Numbered from the stretch's first letter, positions 1 to 9,611 are shown. The stretch: 36,906 nt of DNA from Bryobacterales bacterium (GCA_003167255.1 PMTR01000081.1:1-36906), one strand, 5' to 3'. Notes: generated from the letters alone by a model not told the origin. Numbers and translations are program-made.

Positions 1-177
1 CGGCACTCCTGAGTCGCACACCCGATGGATCCGCCATGCTTGTGCTTTCAGAAGTATAAACTACCTCTTGGAGATTCTTGGGCGGACGCGCCAGCTTTTG
101 ACGCCGGTTTGCGCCTTTATGGATGAGAGGGCCACCGGCCCCCGCGTAATAATAGAGGAATTCGCGTATCCCTTCGT

Positions 178-3100
178 ATGACGCCGGAGCGTTGGAAACA
201 AATCGAGGAGTTGTACCAAGCCGCTATAGGCTGCGGGCCCGCGGAACGGGCCGTGCTGTTTGCGCAGGCCGGCTCCGAAGTCCGCGACCAGGTCATGGAG
301 ATGCTCGCACGGCAGGCAGAAGAGAATATCCTGGACCGGCCGGCTTGGGAGAACGAGACTGCTGCCAGAACGACACACACGCCTTTCGGCCCCGGCACCC
401 AACTCGGTCACTACCGATTGGAAGCCTCGATCGGCGCTGGGGGCATGGGCGAGGTTTATCGCGCGACAGACACGCGGCTCGATCGCAAGGTGGCCGTCAA
501 AGCAGTTCGAGCTAAGGTTTGGTCCGAAAGCATGGAAACCCGGCTGCTCGCGGAAGCCCGCGCCGCTTCTGCGCTGAACCACCCGAACATCGTCACAATT
601 TACGACGTGGGTGCGTCGCAGGGTGTGCCATACATCGTGATGGAATGGGTCGAAGGTCAGACTCTCCGGCAGAAACTCAATCCCGGCCCGCTGGGGATAG
701 CGGAGGTTGTGGCGATCGCGTGTCAGATCGCGGATGCCTTGACGGCGGCACATGAGCAGGGAATCCTGCATCGCGATCTCAAGCCCGAAAATATCATGAT
801 CACTCCGGATGACCGTGTAAAGGTGCTGGATTTCGGCATTGCCAAGCGCCTATACACCCAAGTCCCGGACGCAACCCAGACGCTGGAGGCCTTGACCCTT
901 CCCGGCGCGGTGATCGGCACGCCCGGCTATATGTCGCCCGAACAAGCCCGCGGAGAGAAGCTCGATTTCCGCTCCGACCAGTTTTCCTTTGGCGCGCTGG
1001 TCTACGAGATGGCGGCGGGGCGCCGGGCGTTCCCGGGTAAGAGCGCGGCCGACGTGCAGGCCGCGATTCTTTTTCAGCAACCCGAACCTCTCAGGCGTTT
1101 GAATCCGCAGGTGCCCGCCCCCCTGCAGTGGACCATTGAACGGTGCCTGGCCAAAACCCGTGAGGAACGCTTCGCCTCAACCGGGGAACTTCAAAAGAAC
1201 CTCGTTGCACTGGGCACGCGGGGCTACGAGCGTGGGCTAACCCTGGCGCCGGTCTACAGTCTGCCCGCGCCGCGGACCACACTCATCGGACGCGAGGATG
1301 AGCTGGTCCGCCTGCGGGAGTTGCTCGAAGACCCCCATCTGCGCGTGCTGACACTTACCGGAGCAGGCGGCATTGGCAAGACCCGGTTGGCGATCGAACT
1401 TGGCCGGCAGCTTCAGGGCGCCTTCTCAGGAGGCGTTTGTTTCGTCCAATTGACAAAGGTGAACCAGGCGGCCCTGGTGCCATCCGAGGTGGCCCGCGCG
1501 CTCGGCGTTCTGCCAATGCCCGAGCAAACCGCGGAGGCGGCCGTGGCGGAGCACTTGCGGAGACTGGCCGGACCGCTGCTGCTGCTCCTCGACAATTTCG
1601 AACACGTGCAGGACGCCGCTGGATTCGTGGCGGGCTTGCAGTCGGACGCATTGAAGATTGTGGTCACCAGCCGGGCCGCTCTGCACATTTACGGCGAACG
1701 CGAATTCGCGGTGCCGTCGCTGCTTTCAAGCGAGATTCTCCCCGGAGCGGCCGGGGTTCAATCGCCTGCCGTGAGATTGTTTATGGAACGGGCTCCCGGC
1801 CTGCGTGGCGGCGCAGCACTCGACGCGGACCAAATGCGTCTGGTGGCCCAAATCTGCGGACGGCTGGATGGCCTTCCCTTAGCGATCGAGCTGGCCGCGG
1901 CGCGCACCAAGCTGCTGCCGCTGAAAGCCCTCCTGGAACGGTTGGAGGATCCTTTGCGCGTGCTGGTTGGCGGGGCCCGTGACTTGCCCCATCGCCAGCA
2001 GACCATGCGGGCGACGCTCGATTGGAGCTACAACCTGCTCGACGCCGAGCATCGGAAGCTGTTCCGGCGCATGGCGACGTTTGTGGGCGGAGCCACCATC
2101 GATGCCATCGAAGCCGTTTGTGACACGCGCCAGGATCTGCATGCCGACCTGTGGGACGCCATTGAAGTTCTAGTCGACAACAGCCTGGTCCGCCGAGCGG
2201 GAGCTGAGGACGCCGAGCCGCGCTTCGCCCTGCTCGAAACCATGCGGGAATACGGCCGGGAACGCCTGGCAGAGGCCGGGGACGAAGCCTATTCTCGCAA
2301 AGCTCACGCAGCCTATTTTCTGGTGCTGGCGGAGGAAGAGGGACCGCGGCTCCGCCGGGACCGTGACGGGAATCACCGGTTTGATTTGGAACTGGGAAAC
2401 TTTCGCGCGGCGATGGATTGGCTCGCAACCGCCGGTGACGCGGAGTGGGGATTGCGCCTGTTGATCGCGCTGGGTCCGTACCTGTCTTCCCTGCGCCTGA
2501 TGCGGGAAGGGCTGGACCGCATTTCACGGATGCTGGCGCTTCCGTCGGCCGCCAATTTTCCAGGACTGAGCAACTGGGGTAACTACTGGAAAGCCGACTT
2601 CCTCTGCGATCTCGACCCCGCACCGGCGCTGGATTTATATCGAGCGACGTTTGCCAGTTTTGAGGACGCGCGAGATCCTCTGGGCATGCTGTTTTGCGCC
2701 ACCCGTACCGGTTTCAATTTGCGGCGCACGCCGGCTGAACTTCCGGAAGCGCAGCATTGGTGCGAGCGAGCCGTGGAATTCGCGCGTGTGGCCGGAGATG
2801 CCTCCATTCTCGCCGGGACTCTGAGCAACCTGGCGGATGTCGTCAAAGACCTGGGCCACTATGAGTACGCGCGTGCCCTGTACCTGGAGACCATGCACCT
2901 TTTTGAGGATGCGGGAGATCAAGAGAATGCCGCGTGGTCTCTGAGCCACCAGGCCGACCTCTGCCGGCAGCAGGGCGACGATGGCCAGGCTCGTGTGCAT
3001 TACCAGCAGGCCCTCGCCAGGTTTCGCGCGTTGGGGACTCCATACGGTATCGCCTCCTGCCTTCACGATCTGGCGGGTCTCGCGGCGGCGGCCGGCGATC

Positions 3101-3423
3101 TGGTTGAGGCCCAACGCCTGTACCGGGAGTGCATCGTGTTGTATGGGCCCGAAAGCAAGGCGGACCTTCCACGCGTTCTGGAGGCTTTCGCCTGTTTGGC
3201 GCTGCAATTCCAAGACCCGGAGCGAGCTCTGACGCTGGCGGGAGCGGCTGCCGCTATGAGGGAGAGATATGCGTTGCGTTCTTCCGGTTCCAGCCATCAC
3301 GCGGAGATCGAGCAAAAAATCGACGCGGCCCGCAACCAGGCAGGTCCATCGGCGGCCGCGAGTTGGATGAAGGGTTGGAACATGAGTCCGGAAGAAGCCA
3401 TCGAGTTGGCTTTGGAGAATTGA
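178..3423 (+). CDS. Ser/Thr protein kinase fused to a STAND-like ATPase and TPR-like region
   Basis: 1081 residues. An N-terminal helical stretch (about 1-50, beginning [13 protein letters not shown]) is typical of acidobacterial kinases. The kinase domain covers about 80-340: glycine loop GAGGMGEVY at 87-95, Lys108 in VAVKAV, catalytic HRDLKPEN from 198, DFG at 218-220 and SPE in place of APE. A second P-loop ATPase follows, with Walker A GAGGIGKT at 395-402 and Walker B-like [10 protein letters not shown], as in AfsR/LuxR-type predicted ATPases. The last ~350 residues are helical and TPR-like. No membrane segment is evident, so it is probably a soluble kinase controlled by nucleotide-dependent assembly. 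All catalytic residues look intact. The ATG at 178 has only a distant AGAGGA upstream; no earlier in-frame start was found. It converges on the next gene with 12 bases between stops. Targets are unknown. Confidence 0.93.
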   Translation: MTPERWKQIEELYQAAIGCGPAERAVLFAQAGSEVRDQVMEMLARQAEENILDRPAWENETAARTTHTPFGPGTQLGHYRLEASIGAGGMGEVYRATDTRLDRKVAVKAVRAKVWSESMETRLLAEARAASALNHPNIVTIYDVGASQGVPYIVMEWVEGQTLRQKLNPGPLGIAEVVAIACQIADALTAAHEQGILHRDLKPENIMITPDDRVKVLDFGIAKRLYTQVPDATQTLEALTLPGAVIGTPGYMSPEQARGEKLDFRSDQFSFGALVYEMAAGRRAFPGKSAADVQAAILFQQPEPLRRLNPQVPAPLQWTIERCLAKTREERFASTGELQKNLVALGTRGYERGLTLAPVYSLPAPRTTLIGREDELVRLRELLEDPHLRVLTLTGAGGIGKTRLAIELGRQLQGAFSGGVCFVQLTKVNQAALVPSEVARALGVLPMPEQTAEAAVAEHLRRLAGPLLLLLDNFEHVQDAAGFVAGLQSDALKIVVTSRAALHIYGEREFAVPSLLSSEILPGAAGVQSPAVRLFMERAPGLRGGAALDADQMRLVAQICGRLDGLPLAIELAAARTKLLPLKALLERLEDPLRVLVGGARDLPHRQQTMRATLDWSYNLLDAEHRKLFRRMATFVGGATIDAIEAVCDTRQDLHADLWDAIEVLVDNSLVRRAGAEDAEPRFALLETMREYGRERLAEAGDEAYSRKAHAAYFLVLAEEEGPRLRRDRDGNHRFDLELGNFRAAMDWLATAGDAEWGLRLLIALGPYLSSLRLMREGLDRISRMLALPSAANFPGLSNWGNYWKADFLCDLDPAPALDLYRATFASFEDARDPLGMLFCATRTGFNLRRTPAELPEAQHWCERAVEFARVAGDASILAGTLSNLADVVKDLGHYEYARALYLETMHLFEDAGDQENAAWSLSHQADLCRQQGDDGQARVHYQQALARFRALGTPYGIASCLHDLAGLAAAAGDLVEAQRLYRECIVLYGPESKADLPRVLEAFACLALQFQDPERALTLAGAAAAMRERYALRSSGSSHHAEIEQKIDAARNQAGPSAAASWMKGWNMSPEEAIELALEN

Positions 3424-3435
3424 GGGGACCCGGTC

Positions 3436-3717
3436 CTACTGAACTTCGTCGGCGCTAGCCGGTTCCATCAGCCGCCGGACGGCTGAAATCCGGTTAGCTG
3501 GTACTCCTGCGCGGCGCGCATGTTCCTGGATGATTTCCGCGTTCGGCGCCCAGTAAATGCAATAAACTTTATTGTCTGTCACGTAGCTGTGGAGCCACTG
3601 AATTTTGGGGCCGAGATCGCGGAGCACCGCCAGGGAGTGCTGCGCCGCGGCTTGAGCTTGCTCCTGAGTCATCTGTCCTGCCCCAGGGATTTCCCGCTCA
3701 ATGACGAACTTCGGCAT
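3436..3717 (-). CDS. DUF4242 family protein (SCO4226-like)
   Basis: 93 residues. The opening PKFVIEREIPGAG, the central LGPKIQWLHSYVTDNKVYCIY and EHARRAGVPANRIS are the conserved blocks of DUF4242, a small ferredoxin-like-fold family that includes a nickel-responsive Streptomyces protein. No enzymatic role can be assigned. It is a lone minus-strand gene converging on the kinase gene. A TATTAT -10-like hexamer lies six bases before the ATG and there is no Shine-Dalgarno sequence, which suggests a leaderless mRNA. Confidence 0.85.
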   Translation of the reverse strand: MPKFVIEREIPGAGQMTQEQAQAAAQHSLAVLRDLGPKIQWLHSYVTDNKVYCIYWAPNAEIIQEHARRAGVPANRISAVRRLMEPASADEVQ

Positions 3718-4055
3718 AGGACGATAATATCACGGGCGCTGAGATGCCATCCATCTCGGCCTCAGGTGGCCTCAGGTATTCCATGGGCATAGAGCCGACG
3801 AATCCGAATAACCGTCGTAATACTGGAACGATTATTATCGGGGACGCCAGCAGGACAGCCAGGGTTTCCGTGTCTCAGCACAAGGGTGCAGTCCACTCTG
3901 GCTGGCCCCCGGTTTCATCGCTCCCAGCTTTCCGCCTTTCTTCAGTCCTGGCGATGACCGGCGGCGTTGGGACCCCTTCAACGCCCCGGGCGGCGGGTAA
4001 AGGGATTGCACGCTGTGCGCAGGGGCAGCGCCGAAAAACAGGTTGTTGGTTGGCG
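3718..4055. other. Intergenic region without a recognisable gene
   Basis: 338 bases between the DUF4242 start and the PIN-toxin stop. The open frame over 3744-4232 on the plus strand has protein-unlike composition and runs antisense into the toxin gene, so I do not call it. The left edge holds the DUF4242 -10 element (ATAATA on the plus strand, 3724-3729). I see no strong hairpin, RNA gene or mobile-element end here; it could be decayed coding sequence. Confidence 0.5.
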
Positions 4056-4460
4056 CTATTGACCGTGAGAAATCAGCGTGAGGCCCGGCACTCCGAGATA
4101 ATCGTTACGGTTGTGGGTGATCAGCGGCGCGCCGGTGAGCAGAGCCGTGGCCGCAATCCAGGCATCCGCGCAATCAATCCGCCGGCCGCATGCCTGAGCC
4201 GCGACGGTCACCTCTGCCCACTTCGTACATAGATCCCGATCGTATGGCAGCACGACAAAACGCTCCACGTACTCGCGCAGCCGCTGGCGGCGGGTCTCGC
4301 CCCAGTGAGCTTCGAACACCCAGCGATCCAATTCCGCCATGGTCATAAACGAGATCATCGGCGTCCGGTCTGTGAGGTCCGGAAGGTACTGGAAGGCGGT
4401 CGGATGGCTCTTGAACAGATAGGAAACTACGTCTGTATCGACGACGACGGTAGTGCTCAT
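4056..4460 (-). CDS. PIN-domain toxin, VapC-like ribonuclease
   Basis: 134 residues with the PIN acidic set: Asp in VVDTDVVSYLF near the N terminus, Glu in MAELDRW, the pair in DCADAWIAATALL, and Asn/Asp in THNRNDY. These normally chelate Mg2+/Mn2+ for RNA cleavage. Its start codon overlaps the stop of the upstream partner gene (ATGA at 4457-4460), the usual antitoxin-first type II toxin-antitoxin arrangement. The RNA target cannot be read from the sequence. It is full-length for the family and seems intact. Confidence 0.88.
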   Translation of the reverse strand: MSTTVVVDTDVVSYLFKSHPTAFQYLPDLTDRTPMISFMTMAELDRWVFEAHWGETRRQRLREYVERFVVLPYDRDLCTKWAEVTVAAQACGRRIDCADAWIAATALLTGAPLITHNRNDYLGVPGLTLISHGQ

Positions 4461-4657
4461 GCGGCGCGGTCGGATCTGTTATGCCCGCGCCATTCGTGGA
4501 GGGCGGCCAGGAATTCCTCGATAGGCTCGTCCTCCGGCCAGAAGTCCCCCAATAAGACTCTGGGGTCGTGGATGGGGCCCTTCCCCTGTTGGGCTATCAA
4601 CTCGTCCACCGTGGGGCTGGCGTAGAAGTTGTACCGAGGATCATTGGATCTGTCCAT
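4457..4657 (-). CDS. Antitoxin partner of the PIN toxin
   Basis: 66 residues from the ATG at 4657, which has GGAGG six bases upstream; a GTG at 4672 in the same frame lies upstream of that Shine-Dalgarno sequence and is less likely. The protein is acidic and helical, with the block LLGDFWPEDEPIEEFL seen in small partners of PIN toxins. I see no ribbon-helix-helix or AbrB domain, so DNA binding and autoregulation are not evident. The antitoxin role is inferred from the 4-base overlap with the toxin gene, from size and from charge. Confidence 0.75.
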   Translation of the reverse strand: MDRSNDPRYNFYASPTVDELIAQQGKGPIHDPRVLLGDFWPEDEPIEEFLAALHEWRGHNRSDRAA

Positions 4658-4724
4658 CTTGGGCCTCCGCACTTTGAGTATAGCGACTTAATCATATGAG
4701 CGAAAACCCATGACAGGCTACGTT

Positions 4725-4750
4725 GCAGTCCCGGTTTTGCGGCGGCGCGT
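4725..4750 (+). repeat. Half-copy of the palindromic repeat at 12164-12223
   Basis: 26 bases matching 12207-12232 at 23 positions by eye (both contain GTTTTGCGG followed two or three bases later by CGCGT). Here only the right arm is present, just downstream of the stop codon of the minus-strand hydrolase gene. Probably a decayed repeat. Confidence 0.6.
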
Positions 4751-4752
4751 GC

Positions 4753-5583
4753 CTATTGGATCTTCGCCACTCCCGGCTGCGGGTTCGGAAAGCGCGTCAT
4801 CACGGCGGGATCGTGCCCGGGGATGATCAGCCTCGGATCGGCGGCCAGTTGTTTCATGCGGTCCTGCGCCCGCAGGTTCGATTCGGCGTCGAGCGTCTGT
4901 GCGATGGCCGCATGCTTGTCCAGGTTCTCGTAGAGGTACATGTTGTCGCTGGCCAGCACCACCGTGCCCTGGGCCGTGTTGATGCCCAGGTACTGCGACG
5001 CGTACGTGTGCTTTCCTCCCAAGTAGCAGGTGACACCGGGAAGGATTTCCTGCGCATCGCCGTTCACCAGGGTGACGCGGCCCTGGGTGTTCAGCTTGAC
5101 GGCCGCCAGGATGTCGTCGGGATCGATGCCGCCGTGGGTGTTGCGCGATTGCCAGGCGGCGCCGGCGTAATATTCCAACTCGTCCTTCTGAAGCCAAATG
5201 CGGACCTTGGGAAAAAGATCCATGCCGTCGGCGTGGTCCCAGTGCATGTGGGTGATGACCAAATCGGTGATGTCTTCGGGCTTCAGCCCCAGGCGCGCGA
5301 TGGCCTCGGATGGTTTGACGAAATCCTTGGGGTGCCATTGCTTTATGAACTGGTCGCGGTAGAATCCGGAATCCACCAGGATGTTGTGGCCGTTGCCGCG
5401 CACCAGCCACACCATCATGGCGATGTCCATCTTGCGGCTGCGGTCCGCGCCGGCCACCAGGCTGGAGACCGGAAAATCGGCGATGGTGGCATAGCGGATG
5501 GCGTAGACTTCATACTGCGGCTTGGGTTGCGCCGCGAGCGGGGTGGCCAGCGCGGCGGCCAAAACCAGGTGCGAGAACCGCAT
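4753..5583 (-). CDS. Secreted metallo-beta-lactamase-fold hydrolase (lactonase-like)
   Basis: 276 residues from the ATG at 5583, chosen because GGAGG lies seven bases upstream and the product then begins with a signal peptide (MRFSHLVLAAALATPLAAQ). An ATG 33 bases further upstream lacks this fit. The metal site is clear: HMHWDHADG is the HxHxDH motif, followed by His in GGKHTYASQ, Asp in ASDNMYLY and His in IIPGHDP. Spacing resembles the N-acyl homoserine lactonase/AttM group, but many lactonases and unrelated hydrolases share it, so quorum quenching is only a possibility. It most likely acts in the periplasm. Confidence 0.85.
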   Translation of the reverse strand: MRFSHLVLAAALATPLAAQPKPQYEVYAIRYATIADFPVSSLVAGADRSRKMDIAMMVWLVRGNGHNILVDSGFYRDQFIKQWHPKDFVKPSEAIARLGLKPEDITDLVITHMHWDHADGMDLFPKVRIWLQKDELEYYAGAAWQSRNTHGGIDPDDILAAVKLNTQGRVTLVNGDAQEILPGVTCYLGGKHTYASQYLGINTAQGTVVLASDNMYLYENLDKHAAIAQTLDAESNLRAQDRMKQLAADPRLIIPGHDPAVMTRFPNPQPGVAKIQ

Positions 5584-5667
5584 GAACGGCCTCCTTTGCT
5601 CCATAAATAGTATCAATCCCGGGGGCCTCGCCTTGCGGAAGGCCCTGTAGAATGGTACCTTGACCCC

Positions 5668-5940
5668 GTGAAGCTTGCATACATCCGCTGGAGAGACGCC
5701 GTCTCAGAGGAAGCCTCCGCCGCTGGGTCCAACCCTGCCCATGCGGCCTTGGTGGAACTGCACGAAGTCGGTTTTCTGCTGGGCGAAAGCGGCGAGGCCG
5801 TGGTGATCGGGATGGAATTCAACCAGGACACGGATGTCCAGCCCGGGCGCTGGCGTCTTCACATTCCGCGCGTCAGCATACAGGAAATGCGCGTGGTGGA
5901 TCTGGAGAAGGCCTTTCCCGTCAAACGCCGCAAGAAATAA
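5668..5940 (+). CDS. Small conserved-looking protein of unknown function
   Basis: 90 residues from a GTG at 5668. It begins MKLAYIRWRDA and ends in a basic tail (VKRRKK). The middle (VELHEVGFLLGESGEAVVIGMEFNQD) looks like a small beta-rich domain. No signal peptide, membrane segment or known motif was recognised. A TAGAAT hexamer at about 5648 could be its -10. It lies 45 bases before the lyase gene and could be co-transcribed with it. The coding call rests on codon pattern and protein-like composition. Confidence 0.6.
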   Translation: MKLAYIRWRDAVSEEASAAGSNPAHAALVELHEVGFLLGESGEAVVIGMEFNQDTDVQPGRWRLHIPRVSIQEMRVVDLEKAFPVKRRKK

Positions 5941-5985
5941 ATGGCCTATAATCAATTGGTTGCGGCTTCGTGCGGGGGGTTGGGC

Positions 5986-7215
5986 ATGCGTCGCGTCGCT
6001 GTCTACCTCGCCGGCACACTGTGTCTTTACTCACAGACCGCCGCCGCTCCGCCCAAGACCTGGATCGATCCCGACACCGGACACCGCGTGGTCCGGCTGA
6101 CCGACGAGCCCGGCACCGCCAGTCTGTACTTCAACCAGAATGGCTATACCGCCGACGGCCGCAAGCTGATTTACACCACTCCCCAGGGAATCTCGACGTT
6201 GGATTTAGCCACGCATGCCACAAAAGCCGTCGTCACGGGCCGGGTCCGGGTAATCGTGGCCGGGCGCAAGACGCAGAACGTCTACTACACCAAAGAAGGC
6301 GCCGTCTGGTCGACCGATGTCGATAGCGGGGCCACGCGCGAAATTGCCAAGCTGCCGGCGCGTAACTCGGCCGGGGTGTCAACCGTGAACGCCGATGAGA
6401 CCCTGCTGGCGGGCACGTATATCGAGAACGACGGCGCCGACTACAACGCCAACCGGTCGCAGGAACCGCAAAGCGTGGGCCTGATCCAGCCCGCCAACAA
6501 AGGGCAGATGATGGAGGAGCGTCTGGCCGCGCAACTGCCCATGGCGATGTTCACCATCAGCACCAAAACGGGCGAAGTGAAGGTGATCCACCGCGCCACC
6601 GACTGGCTGAACCATCTGCTTTTTTCGCCCACCGATCCCGGCCTGTTGATGTTTTGCCATGAAGGGCCGTGGCACAAGGTAGACCGCATCTGGACCATCC
6701 GCATGGACACAGCGCAAATCACCAAAATCCATACGCGCACCATGGCGATGGAAATCTTCGGCCACGAATTCTGGAGCGATGACGGCAAGACCATCTGGTA
6801 CGATCTGCAGACGCCGCGCGGCGAGGATTTCTGGCTGGCCGGGTATAACGTGGAGACGGCCGCGCGAACCTGGTATCACCTGCAGCGCAATGAGTGGTCG
6901 ATCCATTTCAATGTGACGCGCGACGGCAAACTCTTTTGCGGCGATGGCGGCGATCCCGGCCAGGTGGCCAAGGCGCCGGATGGCGAGTGGATCTACCTGT
7001 TCCACCCGGAGTTGTTCCCCAACCGCGGCGCGGTCAGCAAGGATCTCGTGAACCCGGGAGTGCTGCACGCCGAGCGCCTGGTGAACATGTCGAAGCACCA
7101 GTACAAGCTGGAACCCAACGTCAGCTTCACGCCGGACCAGAAGTGGGTGGTTTTCCGGTCGAACATGTTTGGTGCGACGTATGTGTTTGGGGTGGAAGTG
7201 GCGAAAGCGAAGTAG
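5986..7215 (+). CDS. Secreted oligogalacturonate lyase-like beta-propeller (PL22 type)
   Basis: 409 residues from the ATG at 5986, preceded by a G-rich Shine-Dalgarno-like run and giving a signal peptide (MRRVAVYLAGTLCLYSQ). An ATG at 5941 directly after the previous stop would add 15 residues and hide the signal. The start WIDPDTGHRVVRLTDEPG, the blade-like YFNQNGYTADGRKLIYTT and a tail with FTPDQKWVVFRSNMFG match the seven-bladed oligogalacturonate lyase fold of polysaccharide lyase family 22. Such enzymes split unsaturated pectin fragments by beta-elimination with a divalent metal; His in FGHEFWSDDGK and HFNVTRDG may belong to the site. Acidobacterial paralogues are often secreted and of unproven substrate. 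Confidence 0.78.
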   Translation: MRRVAVYLAGTLCLYSQTAAAPPKTWIDPDTGHRVVRLTDEPGTASLYFNQNGYTADGRKLIYTTPQGISTLDLATHATKAVVTGRVRVIVAGRKTQNVYYTKEGAVWSTDVDSGATREIAKLPARNSAGVSTVNADETLLAGTYIENDGADYNANRSQEPQSVGLIQPANKGQMMEERLAAQLPMAMFTISTKTGEVKVIHRATDWLNHLLFSPTDPGLLMFCHEGPWHKVDRIWTIRMDTAQITKIHTRTMAMEIFGHEFWSDDGKTIWYDLQTPRGEDFWLAGYNVETAARTWYHLQRNEWSIHFNVTRDGKLFCGDGGDPGQVAKAPDGEWIYLFHPELFPNRGAVSKDLVNPGVLHAERLVNMSKHQYKLEPNVSFTPDQKWVVFRSNMFGATYVFGVEVAKAK

Positions 7216-7276
7216 GACAGGCCTCCTGGCCTGTCGAGCGCCGCCTGAAAGGCGGCGGCAGCCAGGATTGGCTGCC
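7216..7276 (+). repeat. Triple-hairpin intergenic repeat
   Basis: Three perfect palindromes in a row: an 8-bp stem with a TCCT loop (7216-7235, arms GACAGGCC/GGCCTGTC), a 7-bp stem with a GAA loop (7240-7256), and an 8-bp stem with a GGAT loop (7257-7276, arms GGCAGCCA/TGGCTGCC). The last two recur inverted at 15901-15937, and the first core recurs at 26068-26095. It begins one base after the stop codon of the lyase gene. Looks like a REP/BIME-type element. Confidence 0.8.
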
Positions 7277-7338
7277 CCACAGGCCAGACGCGGAGAAGAA
7301 AACAAGAGAAGCAACGAGAGATCATTGTACTCTGGAAG

Positions 7339-8508
7339 ATGGAATTCATGGATCCATTGCTCGCCTGGCGCGCCGAATTCCCCATCCTGGCTCACACCAC
7401 CTACATGATCAGCCACTCCTTGGGCGCCATGCCGGCGCGCACTTCGAAGCGCGTGCAGGAGTTCGCCGATACCTGGGCCACTCGCGGAATTCGCGCCTGG
7501 GAAGAGGGCTGGTGGGAGATGCCCGTCACCGTAGGCAACCTGGTGGGCAAGATCATCGGCGCGGGCGAAGGCGAAGTCGTGATGCAGCAGAACGTCTCCA
7601 TTTGCCAGTCCGTCGTGACGTCTTGCTTCGACTGGTCGCAGCGCCGCAACAAGCTGGTTACCGACGGCCTCAACTTCCCTTCGAACGATTACGTCTATCA
7701 CGGCCTCGCGCGCCAGGGCGCGCGCGTGATTTCGGTGCCTTCACCCGATGGCTTCGCGCTGCCGGTGGAACTGGTGCTGGATGCCATCGACGAAGAGACG
7801 CAACTGGTTTCTGTTTCGCACGTGGCCTTTCGCAGCTCCTATATTCAGGACCTGGCGGCCATCGTGGAACGCGCGCATCGAGTCGGTGCGATGGTGATCG
7901 CGGATTTGTATCAAAGCGCCGGCACGGTGCCGGTGGATGTCCGCGCGCTGAATCTGGATTTCGCCACGGGCGGATCGGTGAAGTGGTTGTGCGGCGGTCC
8001 CGGCGCCGGGTATCTGTATGTGCGCCGCGATCTGTGGCCCACGCTGCAGCCGGCCGCCACCGGCTGGATGGCCCACGAAGAGCCTTTCGCGTTCGCCGGA
8101 GGGCCGATTCGATACGCCGATAGCGCCTTCCGGTTTCTCAACGGCACTCCCAACGTTCCGGCGCTCTATTCAGCGCGCTCCGGCTATGAGATCATCAACG
8201 AAATCGGCGTGCCGGCAATCCGCGAAAAATCCATGCGCCAGACCGCGCGATTAATCGCCCTGGCCGACGAAGCCGGCATCCCCGTGAATACCTGCCGCGA
8301 TCCCCAGATGCGCGGCGGCGTGGTGACCTTCGACGTCGCGAACGGCAACGAAGTCACGCGCCAGTTGGGGAAGCGCCAGATCCTGGTGGATTATCGTCCT
8401 GGCGCCGGCGTCCGCGTGGCGCCGCATTTCTACACCTGCGATGAGGAACTGGAGCGGACGGTGGAAGAGATGCGGGAGATCGCGCGGCAAATACGGAGTG
8501 CCGATTAG
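7339..8508 (+). CDS. Kynureninase-like PLP-dependent enzyme (class V aminotransferase fold)
   Basis: 389 residues. The fold is that of class V aminotransferases: LADLYQSAGTVPVDVRAL-type Asp contacting the PLP ring, then GGSVKWLCGGPGAGYLYVRRDL with the probable Schiff-base lysine in SVKW. The C-terminal half (FLNGTPNVPALYSARSGYEII and ILVDYRPGAGVRVAPHFYT) resembles kynureninase and related C-C lyases more than cysteine desulfurases, as it lacks the desulfurase loop cysteine. It may cleave kynurenine or another beta-substituted amino acid; no other tryptophan-degradation gene is nearby, so the substrate is open. An ATG at 7348 is an alternative start. Confidence 0.75.
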   Translation: MEFMDPLLAWRAEFPILAHTTYMISHSLGAMPARTSKRVQEFADTWATRGIRAWEEGWWEMPVTVGNLVGKIIGAGEGEVVMQQNVSICQSVVTSCFDWSQRRNKLVTDGLNFPSNDYVYHGLARQGARVISVPSPDGFALPVELVLDAIDEETQLVSVSHVAFRSSYIQDLAAIVERAHRVGAMVIADLYQSAGTVPVDVRALNLDFATGGSVKWLCGGPGAGYLYVRRDLWPTLQPAATGWMAHEEPFAFAGGPIRYADSAFRFLNGTPNVPALYSARSGYEIINEIGVPAIREKSMRQTARLIALADEAGIPVNTCRDPQMRGGVVTFDVANGNEVTRQLGKRQILVDYRPGAGVRVAPHFYTCDEELERTVEEMREIARQIRSAD

Positions 8509-8651
8509 CTGCCTGCGACCAGTGTGTGGTTCGTTACAATGACGGTGGGTTCGTCCTTTTTCCGTTTGTAGTTGGATTGGCTCCGAACGGGTCTTTGAGA
8601 TGTAGGACACTACGCGTCCTGCGCATCACGAAGATCAAGGATCATTGAGAT

Positions 8652-9602
8652 ATGTGCCAGCGGTTGCTGTGGATCGGCTCTTTAGTGCTTCTCGCTTCCT
8701 CCCATGCCACCGGGCAAAGCGGCCCCACGTTGGTGGGATCGGGCTATGGGTCTCCGCCATACGTCAGTGTCGCGCCGGGACAAGTCCTGACCCTTTGGGT
8801 TGCCGGGTTGAAGGCGATTTCGCCATCGACTTCAAACGCCACCATGTTTCCGCTGCCTACGTCGCTCGCGGGAATCTCCGTCACGCTCAACCAGACTCAG
8901 CGGGCGTTTTCGCAGACCCTTCCCTTGACTCTCATTTCTGTAGTGCAGACCAATCTTTGTGGTGATCCGTTAAACACTGCCCAGGCTTGCCTCTTGACCG
9001 CTATCACAGGCCAGATTCCGTTTGAGCTGGTATCTGATCCATTTCCATCCCCTCCGCCCAGCGCGCTGGTGATCTCACAGGATGGCGTGAACAGCCAGAG
9101 CTTTCCCGTCGGTACGGTTGAAGACAATGTTCACGTGCTAACGGGCTGCGGTGGATATCCGGGAACCTGCGTCACCCACGCGGACGGAAGCTTGGTTTCA
9201 TCCGCGCTCCCGGCGCAACCGGGCGAAATGGTAGTGATTTACACTGTTGGCTTGGGTCACACCGTGCCGGCTGTCGCGAGCGGGCAACCAACCCCCGTGC
9301 CGGCGCCCACTGTGGGCGGGGTACTCGTGAATTTTGATTTTCGCTGCAATGCCGGCCCAAGCCGGCCGGCCGGTGGGAATGCGCGACAGGGCATAGGAGT
9401 TAGTCCTGCATTCGCCGGCCTCACGCCGGGACAAGCCGGTCTTTATCAGATTAACGTTCAGTTGCCGAACGTATTTCCGGCGGTTCAGGCTTGTCCGGAG
9501 AGCGGCGCGTATTACCCGGCCTTTTCGAATCTGACGATCAATATCGCGAGCCCATACTTCTCGTACGATGGCGCAGCGATCTGGGTGCAGCCGGGGCAGT
9601 GA
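8652..9602 (+). CDS. Secreted protein with Solibacter-type C-terminal domain (TIGR03437-like)
   Basis: 316 residues with an AAGGA-like ribosome-binding site and a signal peptide (MCQRLLWIGSLVLLASSHATGQS). The C-terminal half carries the pattern of the domain found in many copies in Solibacter genomes: PGEMVVIYTVGLGHTVPAVASGQPTP, then the GLTPGQAGLYQINVQLP motif. The N-terminal half (PPYVSVAPGQVLTLWVAGL) resembles an Ig/IPT-like repeat of the same family. It is probably an extracytoplasmic structural or adhesive protein; no catalytic residues are apparent. It converges with the next gene (nine bases between stops). This gene is the best taxonomic marker in the window. Confidence 0.82.
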   Translation: MCQRLLWIGSLVLLASSHATGQSGPTLVGSGYGSPPYVSVAPGQVLTLWVAGLKAISPSTSNATMFPLPTSLAGISVTLNQTQRAFSQTLPLTLISVVQTNLCGDPLNTAQACLLTAITGQIPFELVSDPFPSPPPSALVISQDGVNSQSFPVGTVEDNVHVLTGCGGYPGTCVTHADGSLVSSALPAQPGEMVVIYTVGLGHTVPAVASGQPTPVPAPTVGGVLVNFDFRCNAGPSRPAGGNARQGIGVSPAFAGLTPGQAGLYQINVQLPNVFPAVQACPESGAYYPAFSNLTINIASPYFSYDGAAIWVQPGQ

Positions 9603-9611
9603 TTCACCCAC

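Noticed and set aside
61-771. Minus-strand frame over the start of the kinase gene
   Set aside because: Antisense to the N-terminal and kinase regions, no recognisable features.
3744-4232. 162-codon plus-strand frame in the gap before the PIN toxin
   Set aside because: Low-complexity translation with no motif, and half of it is antisense to the toxin gene.
6379-7701. 440-codon minus-strand frame across the lyase and kynureninase-like genes
   Set aside because: Antisense to two well-supported genes and spans an intergenic repeat; composition is not protein-like.
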